From assembly GCA_038214135.1 (NCBI GenBank), contig JBBQSD010000110.1, positions 1 through 21,605 on the forward strand: a DNA stretch of 21,605 bases. Reading direction: 5' to 3'. The notes under the pieces were generated by a model. That model saw only the letters and a list, made by a program, of their open reading frames with translations. It was not told the DNA's origin and ran no database searches. This document shows positions 1 through 9,155 of the stretch, in pieces; the stretch's first letter is position 1; each line of letters starts with the position of its first letter. The stretch comes from JANLSE01 sp038214135 (GTDB lineage: Bacteria; Chloroflexota; Chloroflexia; Chloroflexales; Roseiflexaceae). The position numbers were made by a program, and so were the translations under genes.

Positions 1-1671
1 GCCAGATTCTGCACGACTCTGGCCTGCTGTACATCCCATAGGCGCACCAGATGATCGATACAGGATGTCACAAGCTGTCTGCTATCGGGGCTCCATGCGA
101 GTGCCTTTACCAAGCGCGGGTGTTCGAGCGTATGGATTACATGCCCATCGCGAACATCCCACAGCCGTACCGTCTGATCATAACTTGCGGTTGCAACGAG
201 CGTGCCATCGGGACTCCAGGACACCCACGAAATAACGTCGGTATGTCCACACAATTCATGCAACACCCGCTGGCTGGCAATATCCCAGATCAGCGCTACA
301 TGATCACGGCTGCAAGTAACAATCGCGGTTCCATCTGGATTCCAGGAGACTGAATGAACCGGCTGTGCGTTGCTACGCAGTGTGTAGAGCGGCTGGCAAC
401 TGGCAACATCCCAGATCCGGATGGTTGCGTCATCGGATCCACTGGCCAAGAGCATGCTATCCGGGCTGAATGCAATCTCCCAGACGTGGCCAGTATGGCC
501 GCTACAGCGGCCAACGAGTTGCCAATCTTCAACGCGCCACAAGCGGATTTCACCATTGCCAACACAGGCAGCCAGCAGCTTGCCATCACGGCTCCAGGCA
601 ATGGCATACCCATCACGCAGGGTATCGCTGAAAACAGTACTCCGCAGATCGGCTCGTGCAAAGTTTACATTGTTCAGCCGCGTTCCTCGTGCATCGGCCC
701 TGCCAGAGCGTCAGGCCAGAAAAATCCATGCCCTGAAGCGGCAGGTTGGCCTGCACCAACAGATTGAAGATATCCCCACCAGCATACCCCGGACGTGCGA
801 ATGCCTCAGTTCGTAGATTGCCCAACACAGTATGCAACAAAGAAGCCAGCCGATCATGAGTATTGGCGGCCAGGTATCTGATGATCGGCTGTACAATCAG
901 GCGTACCTGGCTCTGGCGGACATACTCAATCGTCTGCGATTGCATGAGCGTATGGCTATGCATATAACGCCAATTGCCAGGGCGCATTTGTAGCAATTCT
1001 TCACACACCGTCGTGATCAGCAGTTCGGTCAGGTATTCTAGGACGACATTCTGCAAGTTGAAGCCAGCGCTTGATTGTTCGATCAATGAACGCCGCTGGA
1101 GTGAATACAAAGCCTCTAATAACACCCGCAGTGGCACAAGTGTCGCAATCGCAATGAGGCGCTCAAGCGCTTGGATGATCTGCTGGTGCCAGCACTCGCG
1201 CTCACGTACCAGCCAGTTCTCATATTCGGCACAATCATCCAGAAACAACCCACTCAGAAATTCGCCTCTGTAGAGTGCAATCGCCTGAGCAAGCGCCACT
1301 TGTTCGCTATCGTTGCGCGCTGGAATACCTGGGCCAGGCATGTGGGCAGATTTGAGCAGTGTGGCTACATCCTGAATATCAATACGCAGATTGGCCATTG
1401 GTTGCCAGGCGATTGTGGAGTAATCGGCAGCGAAGCAGGAAGGCAGCAGGGCTGCCAGTTGGCTGAGTTCACGGCTCAGATTGCGCTGCCCACGCTGTTC
1501 AGAAAGATCCGGCCATAGCAGATCGGTCAAGCGGCTACGTGGGATTGCATCGCCAGTACAGACAAGATACGCAAGTAAGGCCAGCCCTTTGCGCGAGCTC
1601 AACGATTGTGATTGTTGATCGCTTATGACAAGTTGTGCGCTACCTAGCAGCCGAAGGAATGGTGCCTGCAT
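1..1671 (-). pseudogene. Decayed SARP/BTAD-WD40 signalling gene (internal deletion plus frameshift; runs off window edge)
   Basis: The first ~170 residues from ATG 1671 form a SARP-type N-terminus: OmpR-like winged helix (FLRLLGSAQLV..., LTDLLWPDL) and the start of the BTAD helices (LYRGEFLSG, ENWLVRERE). The reading then jumps in frame (about 1125-1160) to a segment I recognise from the winged-helix region that follows the NB-ARC ATPase in Chloroflexi WD40 proteins (LQRRSLIEQSSAGFNLQNVV). The rest of BTAD and the whole ATPase are missing. The frame stops at 613, but a second frame starting near the CCC run at 698-700 continues to position 1 with no stop: a pentapeptide-like stretch (RLNNVNFARADL), then five WD40 repeats (e.g. 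WSPDGTLVATASYDQTVRLWDV). One extra G explains the shift. ATG 1671 is chosen over the upstream GTG 1725 because a GGGGG lies 9 nt before it and the domain begins there. With no ATPase, function is unlikely. Confidence 0.85.
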
Positions 1672-2030
1672 AGATTGATGCCCCCGTTGCATAACAATCC
1701 GCACAATGCTATCGACAGCGAACACTTTATGAGCTAGGTCGCGAACAGATCACCGCTATACTTTCATTATTCGAATATTCCCGTACAAACTGGATCGGAC
1801 AGGACTTCGAGACCTGCAGGCAATAAGCAGCGCGCTCACCATACAGGAGGTGAACGAATAGCGTTGCAGGGATGCAATTAAACCAGCGTGCTTAGAGAAC
1901 GTATACCACCGATACCAAGAATTCAGAGTCGAGTATTCAGGAGTCAGAAGCGAGCCATCAAGCCGTCAGGAGGCAGAACCAGCCATCGTTCGCAGCCACG
2001 CGCAGCGGAAATCCCGCAGGAAAGGCACAT
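1672..2030. other. Divergent intergenic region
   Basis: This stretch separates the minus-strand pseudogene from the plus-strand regulator and should hold promoters for both. A TATACT at 1757-1762 could serve as a -10 on the plus strand, but no convincing -35 is present. A 10-bp palindrome, TATTCGAATA, sits at 1768-1777. The part from about 1919 to 1990 contains low-complexity variants of ATTCAGGAGTCAG and TCAGGAGGCAG, which look like decayed short repeats. No ORF with a plausible start was found. Confidence 0.5.
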
Positions 2031-5000
2031 ATGATACTAACTGCATCTGCTCATCATGCTATACTAGATCTCTCAAGCAGGAGGCTTCCTATTAGTGCGC
2101 TCTCGATCATGCTTTTGGGAACCCCCACCGCTACCATTGATGGTCTGCCGGTGCGTGGCTTCGTCTCCAGCAAATCCACGGCTCTGCTCTACTACCTTGC
2201 GGCAACAAAGCGTGCCCATAGTCGGAGTGTCTTAGCCAGCCTCTTCTGGCCAGAGACAGGCGAATCACAAGCGCTAAAAAATCTGCGTGATGTGCTCTCC
2301 AACCTGCGCCAGTTGATCGATCCTGCGCTCGAGATTACCCGCCAGAGCGTTGCCCTACGCACAGATGGACAGATTACGGTTGATGTCTGGGAGTTCGAGG
2401 CCGAGATTAATGCAGCGCATGAATCTGCACCTGCTGCGGTTGCCTCCCTGCAATCCGCGGTTGCACGCTATCGCGGGCCATTCCTGGATGGCTTTACCGC
2501 CAATAACGCGGTATCATTCGAGACCTGGGCGGCCACTGAGCGCGAACGATTGCAGCGCATGGCAATGGATGCACTCAGGCACCTCACAACCAATGCAATC
2601 TCCCAGGGTGCCTATACCGATGGTGTGAACTATGCAAGCCGACGGCTGGCCATCGACCCAACCTGCGAGGAGTGCCACCGCCAGATGATCGAACTGTTGG
2701 CGCGCAGCGGCCAACGGGGTGCGGCTCTGGCACAGTATACTGCCTGCCGTCGCATGCTGGCCGATGAACTCGGGCTCGACCCCGAACCGGAGACGGAAGC
2801 CCTCTATCGCCAGATTCTGGATGGATTACCGGCTGCCCGTACCCCCCTGATGGTGCAACTCCCAACAGCACAGTTGCTGGATGGATCACTATCTGTACCA
2901 TCCCGGCAGGCCTCCACGATACAGCAATTACCAACAGCGCTTGCGCCACTGATCGGCCGCCATGATGAGACGACTTGGATCATACATCAGGTATTGGCTC
3001 CAACATGCCGCCTTGTGACGATCACTGGTTCTGGTGGCATGGGCAAAACATCGTTGGCCTTTCATGTTGCGCGGCAGCTTGAATCTGCTCGCCCGCCCAG
3101 CAATCTGCTGCGCCATGGGATCATCTTTGTGCCACTGGCCAGCCTTACGATCCCGAGTGGATCATCTGAGAGTGACCAAGTCGCCCTGACCGCGATTGCC
3201 ACCCGTATTGCCGATGCACTTGGCTTCACCCTCGCGGGCACGGAAGCAGCCGATCTACAGATCTTGCGCTATTTGCACGAGAAGGCGTTGCTGATTGTTC
3301 TGGATAATTGTGAGCATCTGCCGGTTGCACGCTCAATCGTTGCTCTATTGGAGCATGCCCCGCACCTGAAGATACTAGCGACCTCACGCAGCCGCCTGAG
3401 TGTGTTGGGTGAGCATGTGATCGAACTTGAAGGCTTGCCCTTTCCAACCAGCGACATTACCGATAATGGTTTTGATAGCTATAGCGCTGTACAACTCTTC
3501 CGCCGGACAGCACAAGCAACCAGCACCCGGCTTGTATGGAATGCCTCGGTTGCCAAAGCGGCTGCCCGGATCTGCCGATTGGTAGGCGGGTTGCCGCTTG
3601 CCATTGATCTGGCTGCGAGCCTGGCCCGGCTGATGCCGATTGCAGAAATAGCCGAGGAGATCGCGAAAAACCTGGAAGTTCTGCACAGCACGCGCGCCGA
3701 TCTACCCGAGCGCCACCGCAGCCTGCGGGCCGTCTTCGATCACTCCTGGCAATTGCTGGATGCCGATTCACAGCGTGCCCTACAACAACTGACGGTCTTT
3801 CGGGGTGGCTTCACCCGCCATGCGGCGGCCCTGGTTGCCGAGGCGCAGCTTCCCGCACTGGCGTCACTGGTGGAAAATTCGCTCCTACGCCAAATCAGCA
3901 CCGTGAACGAAACGAAAGGCCGCTATGATCTTCCCGAACTGGTACGCCAGTATGCTGCTGAACGATTAGCCGAGCTGCCAGACACACAACAGCGTACCTG
4001 TGAACGCCATGCCAGCTATTATCGTGATCTGCTGGTTCATCGTGGTAATGAACTGCGTACTGGACGACAGCAGATCGCCGCTGCGACGATTGCTGATGAA
4101 ATTGATAATATTCGGGTTGCATGGGATTGGGCGGTGGTGGCGATCCGTGCTGATTTGCTTGCTGCAATGGCCGATGGCCTGTTCTTCTTCCTGGAGATGC
4201 GCAGTTGGTTTCGTGAGGGTACGGAACTATTCAGTTTGGCAACCAAGCGGCTTGCTGCATCTGCTGATCGGGATACGCCAACAACCCAACTCGCAATCGG
4301 CAAACTCCTCGCACGTCAGGGCTGGTGCCAGATCCAACTGGGCCGCCAGAGTGATGGTGCTGCCCTACTGGAACATAGCCTGAGCATCCTGCCGGCATTG
4401 GATGCTGGCGTAGAGCGGATCGTTCCGCTTAATTATGCAGCTGCCAGCGCCTATTATACTGGCGATTATCCAAAAGCAGAACGGCTGGCTCGCGAAGCCC
4501 TTGCGCTCAGCCAAACCCTGGGCGAGCGCCATGGAGCCGCGGTAGCGCTGACGATTCTGGGCCAGATTGCCGCCCTCGTCGAGCAGTATGAACAAGCGCG
4601 TGGCTATGCCGAGGCCAGCCTGATCATTGAGCGCGAACTGAATAATCGCTGGGGCCTGGTGTTTCCGCTGATCAGCCTGGGGCAGACTGCCCGAGCCAGC
4701 GGCAAATACCAGTCGGCCCGTGCCTATTTCCAGGAAGCGCTGACAATCCGCGCCGAGCTTGATGATACGCGCGGCATGGCGCTGTGCCTGAACGAACTTG
4801 GCGATACAGCGCTGGCCCTTGGTGAACATAGCGGAGCAGGACAGTGCTATGAACAGAGTTATCGCCTGTTTCATTCGATTGGTAACCTGCGCGGCGAATT
4901 AGCATCGTTGCGGCGGCTTGGGCAGCTTGCCAAGAGTACCGGAAAATCACAGGCGGCTACACGCTTATACCAGGAAGCACTGCAGCGAGCGCAGGCGATT

Positions 5001-5378
5001 GGATTGACCAACGAGATCACGATACTTCAATCAACTCTGGACACGATCAGCGAGAGGGCTGGCACTGAACTGAGCACCCAGCTCCCAGATCTTCAGGAGG
5101 CATTAACAATTGCTCTGGCAGCACCATCAGTTGTTGTTGCGTTGCAAGAACGCGAATACCCCGGAGAACCGCTCTCAAACACGCAATCGGTGGATTTGAC
5201 GACCCGTGAAATTGAGGTACTCCAGCTCGTATCTGCTGGCCTGAGCGACGCTCAGATTGCAACACAACTGGTGCTCAGCACGCGAACGGTCAGTTCCTAC
5301 CTTTCCTCAATCTACAGCAAGCTTCAGATTCACTCGCGCAGCGCTGCCACTCGTTGGGCGATTGAACATGGCCTATGA
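2031..5378 (+). CDS. SARP/BTAD transcriptional regulator with NB-ARC ATPase, TPR repeats and C-terminal LuxR-type HTH
   Basis: A cytoplasmic 1115-aa multidomain regulator. Residues ~26-100 are an OmpR/SARP-like winged helix (IMLLGTPTATIDG...LASLFWPE). Residues ~115-265 are the BTAD helical domain, ending in the typical LADELGLDPEPETEALYRQI. An NB-ARC/AAA ATPase follows with Walker A GSGGMGKT (333-340), Walker B LLIVLDNCEH (~420-429), TSRSRL (451-456) and GLPLA (520-524). TPR-like repeats occupy ~690-1030. A LuxR HTH closes the protein (~1056-1115; TTREIEVLQLVSAGLSDAQIA). All motifs look intact. By family knowledge such STAND proteins use nucleotide-driven assembly, with the TPRs sensing a ligand or partner. 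The start is ATG 2031, with AGGAAAGG at 2018-2025; Met27 is an alternative. The stop overlaps the next gene by ATGA, so the two products are probably made together. Ligand and targets are unknown. Confidence 0.92.
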   Translation: MILTASAHHAILDLSSRRLPISALSIMLLGTPTATIDGLPVRGFVSSKSTALLYYLAATKRAHSRSVLASLFWPETGESQALKNLRDVLSNLRQLIDPALEITRQSVALRTDGQITVDVWEFEAEINAAHESAPAAVASLQSAVARYRGPFLDGFTANNAVSFETWAATERERLQRMAMDALRHLTTNAISQGAYTDGVNYASRRLAIDPTCEECHRQMIELLARSGQRGAALAQYTACRRMLADELGLDPEPETEALYRQILDGLPAARTPLMVQLPTAQLLDGSLSVPSRQASTIQQLPTALAPLIGRHDETTWIIHQVLAPTCRLVTITGSGGMGKTSLAFHVARQLESARPPSNLLRHGIIFVPLASLTIPSGSSESDQVALTAIATRIADALGFTLAGTEAADLQILRYLHEKALLIVLDNCEHLPVARSIVALLEHAPHLKILATSRSRLSVLGEHVIELEGLPFPTSDITDNGFDSYSAVQLFRRTAQATSTRLVWNASVAKAAARICRLVGGLPLAIDLAASLARLMPIAEIAEEIAKNLEVLHSTRADLPERHRSLRAVFDHSWQLLDADSQRALQQLTVFRGGFTRHAAALVAEAQLPALASLVENSLLRQISTVNETKGRYDLPELVRQYAAERLAELPDTQQRTCERHASYYRDLLVHRGNELRTGRQQIAAATIADEIDNIRVAWDWAVVAIRADLLAAMADGLFFFLEMRSWFREGTELFSLATKRLAASADRDTPTTQLAIGKLLARQGWCQIQLGRQSDGAALLEHSLSILPALDAGVERIVPLNYAAASAYYTGDYPKAERLAREALALSQTLGERHGAAVALTILGQIAALVEQYEQARGYAEASLIIERELNNRWGLVFPLISLGQTARASGKYQSARAYFQEALTIRAELDDTRGMALCLNELGDTALALGEHSGAGQCYEQSYRLFHSIGNLRGELASLRRLGQLAKSTGKSQAATRLYQEALQRAQAIGLTNEITILQSTLDTISERAGTELSTQLPDLQEALTIALAAPSVVVALQEREYPGEPLSNTQSVDLTTREIEVLQLVSAGLSDAQIATQLVLSTRTVSSYLSSIYSKLQIHSRSAATRWAIEHGL

Positions 5379-8300
5379 CTGATCTGCATTGTTATCTCGC
5401 CATTGATCGAGTGCTGACTATGGCGCATGGCACGCAACTACCGCCATCGGCAACTGGTAGCGTGCTATTTGCGGATATCAATGGCTTTACGGCACTGACT
5501 GAAGCACTGGTTCAGCAATTTTCTGCCCGCCGTGGTGCAGAGGAACTCACGATCCTGCTGAACCGCTTCTACGATATGCTGATCGGCCAGGTACACCAGT
5601 ATGGCGGCAGTGTGGTCAGCTTTTCGGGCGATGCGATCACATGCTGGTTCGACAACGATAGCGGGCTGCGCGCGGCAACATGTGCGCTGGAGATGCACCG
5701 GCTTGTGTCTGAGCGTGCAAACATCGAGGTGCGCTACCCATTAACGATCAAGACCGCGATCAGCTATGGGAATGTTCACCGGATTACGCTTGGTGACCCA
5801 CAGATTCAGTTGCACGATGTACTGGCTGGCCCAGCAATCGAATCACTAGCCGCGACTGCACGATATGTCCAGCGCAATGAGATTGCTGTGGATGCATATT
5901 TGGCCCAACAGCTTGCAGCATCCGTGTCCTGGCGAATTGAGCCAGTAAGCGGAGAGCATGTTGCCCTTCTCATCACACTCCCAACCCCAGCCATGCCATC
6001 CCCATGGCCTGTTATACCCCTGCCACTGGACGAGCAGCTGCTACGCCCATGGATTCTGCCAGCAGTCTATGCCCGCATCCAGGCAGGCGTCGAACCGTTT
6101 CTGGCCGAACTACGCCCGGCGACAACACTCATGCTCACGTTTGGTGGAGGCGAACATTCCGACAATTCGAGCTATGCTGGATTGAAAGCGTATATCCGCT
6201 GGGTTCAGTGTGTTATCGATACCTATGGTGGCGCGCTGATCGACGTGACCTTTGGCGATCACGGTGATTTTCTGTATGCGACCTTTGGTGTGCCAATTGC
6301 CAATGACGATGCCAGTATACGGGCGATAAGCGCCGCGCTGGAACTGTGTGTACCGCCAGCAGGTTTGCCCGGTGCCACGATGGCGCGCATCGGAATTGCG
6401 AGCGGGCAGGTTCGCTGTGGGCCATATGGCAGCATGGCGAGGCGCACCTATGGGGTTATGGGCGATACGGCCAATCTTGCTGCGCGATTGATGGATGTTG
6501 CCGCACCGGGAACGATTATCTGCGACGAGCCAACCTACCAGCAGGCGCGCGAACACTGGATGTTCGATGTTCTGCCACCTGTTCAGGCGAAAGGCAAATC
6601 GGCGCTTGTCGCGATCTACCGCCCAACCGGTGTTCGACAGCATGCCACCACACAACGAACGAATACACTGATCGGGCGACAGGCAGAAATCGGCCTTTTA
6701 CGTCAGCATCTGGTTGGGAGCGCAGCGGGAGCGCACAGTGTCCTGATTGTCGAAGGCGAGGCGGGCATTGGCAAATCACGCCTGATCAATGAACTACTGG
6801 GCATGGCGCACAAGCATGGCGTATTTGCGATCATGGGAAGCAGCGAGCCAATCAATAATCGGCCATACCAGGCTTGGCGCACGATGATCATTGGCTACCT
6901 CGATCTGGTAATGGTAGAACCAACATTCACGCCCACACCCGAAGCACGGGTGCAGAATGCAGTCATGTATCTGGCTCCTGAACTGGCTGAACGAAGCCCA
7001 TTGCTCAATGATCTGCTTGATCTGGCACTCCCCGATACGAACTATACCCAGACACTCGATCTAGCCGAGCGCGCCGAGCGCCTGGCCGAATTGTTGGCCG
7101 CGCTGCTCGATAGCCCGCAATTTATGCAGCCGCTGGCGCTGATTATCGATGATGCCCAACGACTCGATCTGCTCTCGTGGCAGCTAACCGTTCGCGTGAG
7201 CCGGGCTTTAACACAGCGGCGCGCTGGCCTGCTGTTTTTATTGGCACTGCGTCCATTCGATGCGGGCCATCCAGCACGAGCGCAACTCAAGGCCTTACTT
7301 ATGCTCCCGCATGCCCAGTATCTCCGGCTTGAAGTACTTGATGATGGTGCCATCACAGCTGTTGCAGCACAGCGGCTTGGGCTTCTTCCAGCCGCGCTCT
7401 CCGCAGCAGTGGCAGCGTTCGTCCGTGAGCGAGCCGGTGGCAACCCGCTGTTTGCCGAGGAATTAGCCGCGCTACTCAACGAACAAGGGCTCATTCACAG
7501 AGAGGATGATACCGACCTGCGGCTAGCAGCGAATCTGCTCCCCGCGACACTGCATGGTTTATTACTGGCACGCATTGATCGGCTCACACCAGATGAACAA
7601 TTGACACTCAAAATTGCTGCGGTGATCGGCCAGACATTCGGCCATACGATTCTGCAGTTTGTGTACGAACGCCTGATTCCGCAACGAGCAGCGGCATTAG
7701 TACAGATTCTGCGCTCATTGGCTGCGAAGGATTATACCTGGCTCGAGGTGCCAGAACCAGATCTGACCTACCGTTTTCGGCATGCCTTGATCCAGGAAGC
7801 AGCCTATGAATCACTGTTATACGAACAGCGCCGGGAATTGCATCGCGCCGTCGCAGGATGGTATGAAGCAACCTTTGGCGCTTCCGTTGGCGATATCATT
7901 ACTTATAAACGCGCCGACCCGTTGGCACCCTATGCTGCACTCCTAGCGCATCACTACCACAATGCCGAGGATGCATCCAACGAGCGCCACTATACAGTGA
8001 TGCTTGGTGAACAGCTGTATAACATCAGTGCCTTCCTGGATGCTGCTGCATGTTTTAGCCGAGCGCAGGATCTGATACCCAATACTGATTCTGGCCCGCA
8101 CATCGAACATGGGCGATTGCTTGGGCACATGGCGCGTACACGCCTGCGCCTCGGTGATACGCCAAATGCTACCCGGCTTTTTATTGAAAGCCTGGCTACA
8201 GCTGAATTAGTTGGTGATCACGCAGGTGCCAGTAACGCCTGTTATGAACTCGGTGCGCTGGCCGCTCGTCAGGCCGATCTGATTGGAGCGCAGAACTACC

Positions 8301-8464
8301 TCGAACGCAGCCTGGCTCTGGCGCAGATGTCTGGCGATGTTGGGGCACAGGCACAGGCGTTGGATCGGCTTGGAGCAATCTGTATTGATCGTGGTGATGA
8401 GGCTGGTGCGTTAACATACTACCAGCAGGCTATCGCATTCGGGCAGCGGCGGCGCAGGCGTTGA
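5375..8464 (+). CDS. Tandem class III cyclase (C1-C2)-AAA ATPase-TPR protein, sAC-like; 3' end probably truncated
   Basis: A 1029-aa protein with the domain order of mammalian soluble adenylyl cyclase. Cyclase domain 1 (~25-180) has the metal-binding aspartates D34 (LFADINGFTALTE) and D86 (SGDAI) but no Asn/Arg catalytic pair. Cyclase domain 2 (~250-420) lacks both aspartates but carries N367 and R371 in VMGDTANLAARL. One composite active site between the domains would thus have both metal ligands and transition-state residues. The position I expect to be Lys in relatives (GDKG) is H296 here, so substrate and activity are uncertain. An AAA-type ATPase follows: Walker A GEAGIGKS (461-468), Walker B LALIIDDAQ (~587-595). 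TPR-like repeats begin near 860. The protein stops in a TPR helix with QRRRRR, 7 bp before the end of the convergent regulator, which suggests loss of the 3' part. Its ATG lies inside the upstream stop (ATGA), implying translational coupling. Confidence 0.9.
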   Translation: MTDLHCYLAIDRVLTMAHGTQLPPSATGSVLFADINGFTALTEALVQQFSARRGAEELTILLNRFYDMLIGQVHQYGGSVVSFSGDAITCWFDNDSGLRAATCALEMHRLVSERANIEVRYPLTIKTAISYGNVHRITLGDPQIQLHDVLAGPAIESLAATARYVQRNEIAVDAYLAQQLAASVSWRIEPVSGEHVALLITLPTPAMPSPWPVIPLPLDEQLLRPWILPAVYARIQAGVEPFLAELRPATTLMLTFGGGEHSDNSSYAGLKAYIRWVQCVIDTYGGALIDVTFGDHGDFLYATFGVPIANDDASIRAISAALELCVPPAGLPGATMARIGIASGQVRCGPYGSMARRTYGVMGDTANLAARLMDVAAPGTIICDEPTYQQAREHWMFDVLPPVQAKGKSALVAIYRPTGVRQHATTQRTNTLIGRQAEIGLLRQHLVGSAAGAHSVLIVEGEAGIGKSRLINELLGMAHKHGVFAIMGSSEPINNRPYQAWRTMIIGYLDLVMVEPTFTPTPEARVQNAVMYLAPELAERSPLLNDLLDLALPDTNYTQTLDLAERAERLAELLAALLDSPQFMQPLALIIDDAQRLDLLSWQLTVRVSRALTQRRAGLLFLLALRPFDAGHPARAQLKALLMLPHAQYLRLEVLDDGAITAVAAQRLGLLPAALSAAVAAFVRERAGGNPLFAEELAALLNEQGLIHREDDTDLRLAANLLPATLHGLLLARIDRLTPDEQLTLKIAAVIGQTFGHTILQFVYERLIPQRAAALVQILRSLAAKDYTWLEVPEPDLTYRFRHALIQEAAYESLLYEQRRELHRAVAGWYEATFGASVGDIITYKRADPLAPYAALLAHHYHNAEDASNERHYTVMLGEQLYNISAFLDAAACFSRAQDLIPNTDSGPHIEHGRLLGHMARTRLRLGDTPNATRLFIESLATAELVGDHAGASNACYELGALAARQADLIGAQNYLERSLALAQMSGDVGAQAQALDRLGAICIDRGDEAGALTYYQQAIAFGQRRRRR

Positions 8465-8471
8465 GGATATG

Positions 8472-9065
8472 TTAAGCTATTGACTTAGGAACCAACTGGG
8501 CAAGTTCAGCTGCGTTTGCCGAGATCGCTTGGGCATGCGATCTGATTTCGGCCAAAAGTTCTGCTGGCACGCTGGCTGATAGTTGCTCAAATGCGGCAAG
8601 GCTGGCTGTCAGTTGTTGGGCAGTTGATTGTAATTGTTCGGCTAGGTTACTAGCGGCGCTGATCTGGTGGCGCTGGCGCAAGAGCGCCAATTGGTGTTCG
8701 ACACGTGCCAGCACTTCGAGAATCTGGAACGGTTTGGTGATGTAATCCGCGCCGCCGACCTCGAATGCCTCGACTTTATCGAGCACTTCGTCCAGGGCGC
8801 TGATGAAAATCACCGGAATGGCATGCGTCGCTGGGCGCGATTTGAGCTGGCGGCAGACGGCAAACCCATTCATTCCTGGCATCTGCACATCGAGCAGGAT
8901 GAGATCAATAGCCGCATTTTGCGCGACGACAAGCGCGATCTCGCCGCTATTGGCCGGGCGTACCTTATAGCCCTGCTGTGTCAGAATGGTCGAAAGCACA
9001 TTCAAATTGGCAGGGATGTCATCAACGATCAGGATGTTGGCGGGAATACGCTGTGCATTTGTCAT
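8472..9065 (-). CDS. Single-domain response regulator with C-terminal coiled coil
   Basis: A 197-aa cytoplasmic receiver protein. The REC domain (~9-125) has the acidic pair D15/D16 (ILIVDD), phosphoacceptor D59 (LILLDVQMPGMNG), switch residue S89 (FISA) and conserved K111 (YITKPF). The remainder (~126-197) is Ala/Gln/Leu-rich and predicted helical or coiled coil, with no DNA-binding or enzymatic domain. It therefore probably acts by protein contact, for example as a phosphorelay acceptor or adaptor for the large kinase just upstream on the same strand. ATG 9065 is chosen because GGAGG lies 7 nt upstream (plus-strand 9073-9077) and the REC domain starts there; an in-frame extension to 9116 would run through one of the palindromes. 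It converges with the cyclase gene, leaving 7 bp between the stops. Confidence 0.93.
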   Translation of the reverse strand: MTNAQRIPANILIVDDIPANLNVLSTILTQQGYKVRPANSGEIALVVAQNAAIDLILLDVQMPGMNGFAVCRQLKSRPATHAIPVIFISALDEVLDKVEAFEVGGADYITKPFQILEVLARVEHQLALLRQRHQISAASNLAEQLQSTAQQLTASLAAFEQLSASVPAELLAEIRSHAQAISANAAELAQLVPKSIA

Positions 9066-9072
9066 TGAATCG

Positions 9073-9077
9073 CCTCC
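9073..9077 (-). promoter_or_regulatory. Ribosome-binding site of the response regulator
   Basis: GGAGG on the minus strand, 7 nt before ATG 9063-9065. It fixes the start internally to the longer open frame that begins at 9116. Confidence 0.8.
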
Positions 9078-9085
9078 ATCATGCC

Positions 9086-9147
9086 CCGCAGGCTGAAGTC
9101 TGCGGCTAGGGTGCATCGTTCCCTTTGCCGCAGGCTTCAGCCTGCGG
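9086..9147. repeat. Pair of palindromes CCGCAGGCT-NN-AGCCTGCGG between kinase and response regulator
   Basis: Two hairpin-forming units lie in the 90-bp gap of the kinase/regulator operon. The first (9086-9105) is CCGCAGGCTGAAGTCTGCGG, a 9-bp stem with one G-T pair. The second (9128-9147) is CCGCAGGCTTCAGCCTGCGG, a perfect 9-bp stem with a 2-nt loop. The units are also nearly identical to each other, so a longer pairing between them is possible. They look like REP-type dispersed palindromes. In the transcript they could stabilise or attenuate the segment between the two genes. No T-run follows, so neither is a typical intrinsic terminator. Confidence 0.85.
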
Positions 9148-9155
9148 ATGGCTGA

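Noticed and set aside
296..661. 121-aa frame on the minus strand
   Set aside because: The WD40 repeats are in a neighbouring minus-strand frame, which reads without stops and with perfect repeat spacing; this one is its shadow.
1843..1860. AGGAGGTGAACGAATAG as start of a leader peptide
   Set aside because: The Shine-Dalgarno overlaps the only GTG, and the frame would have three codons; no support for translation.
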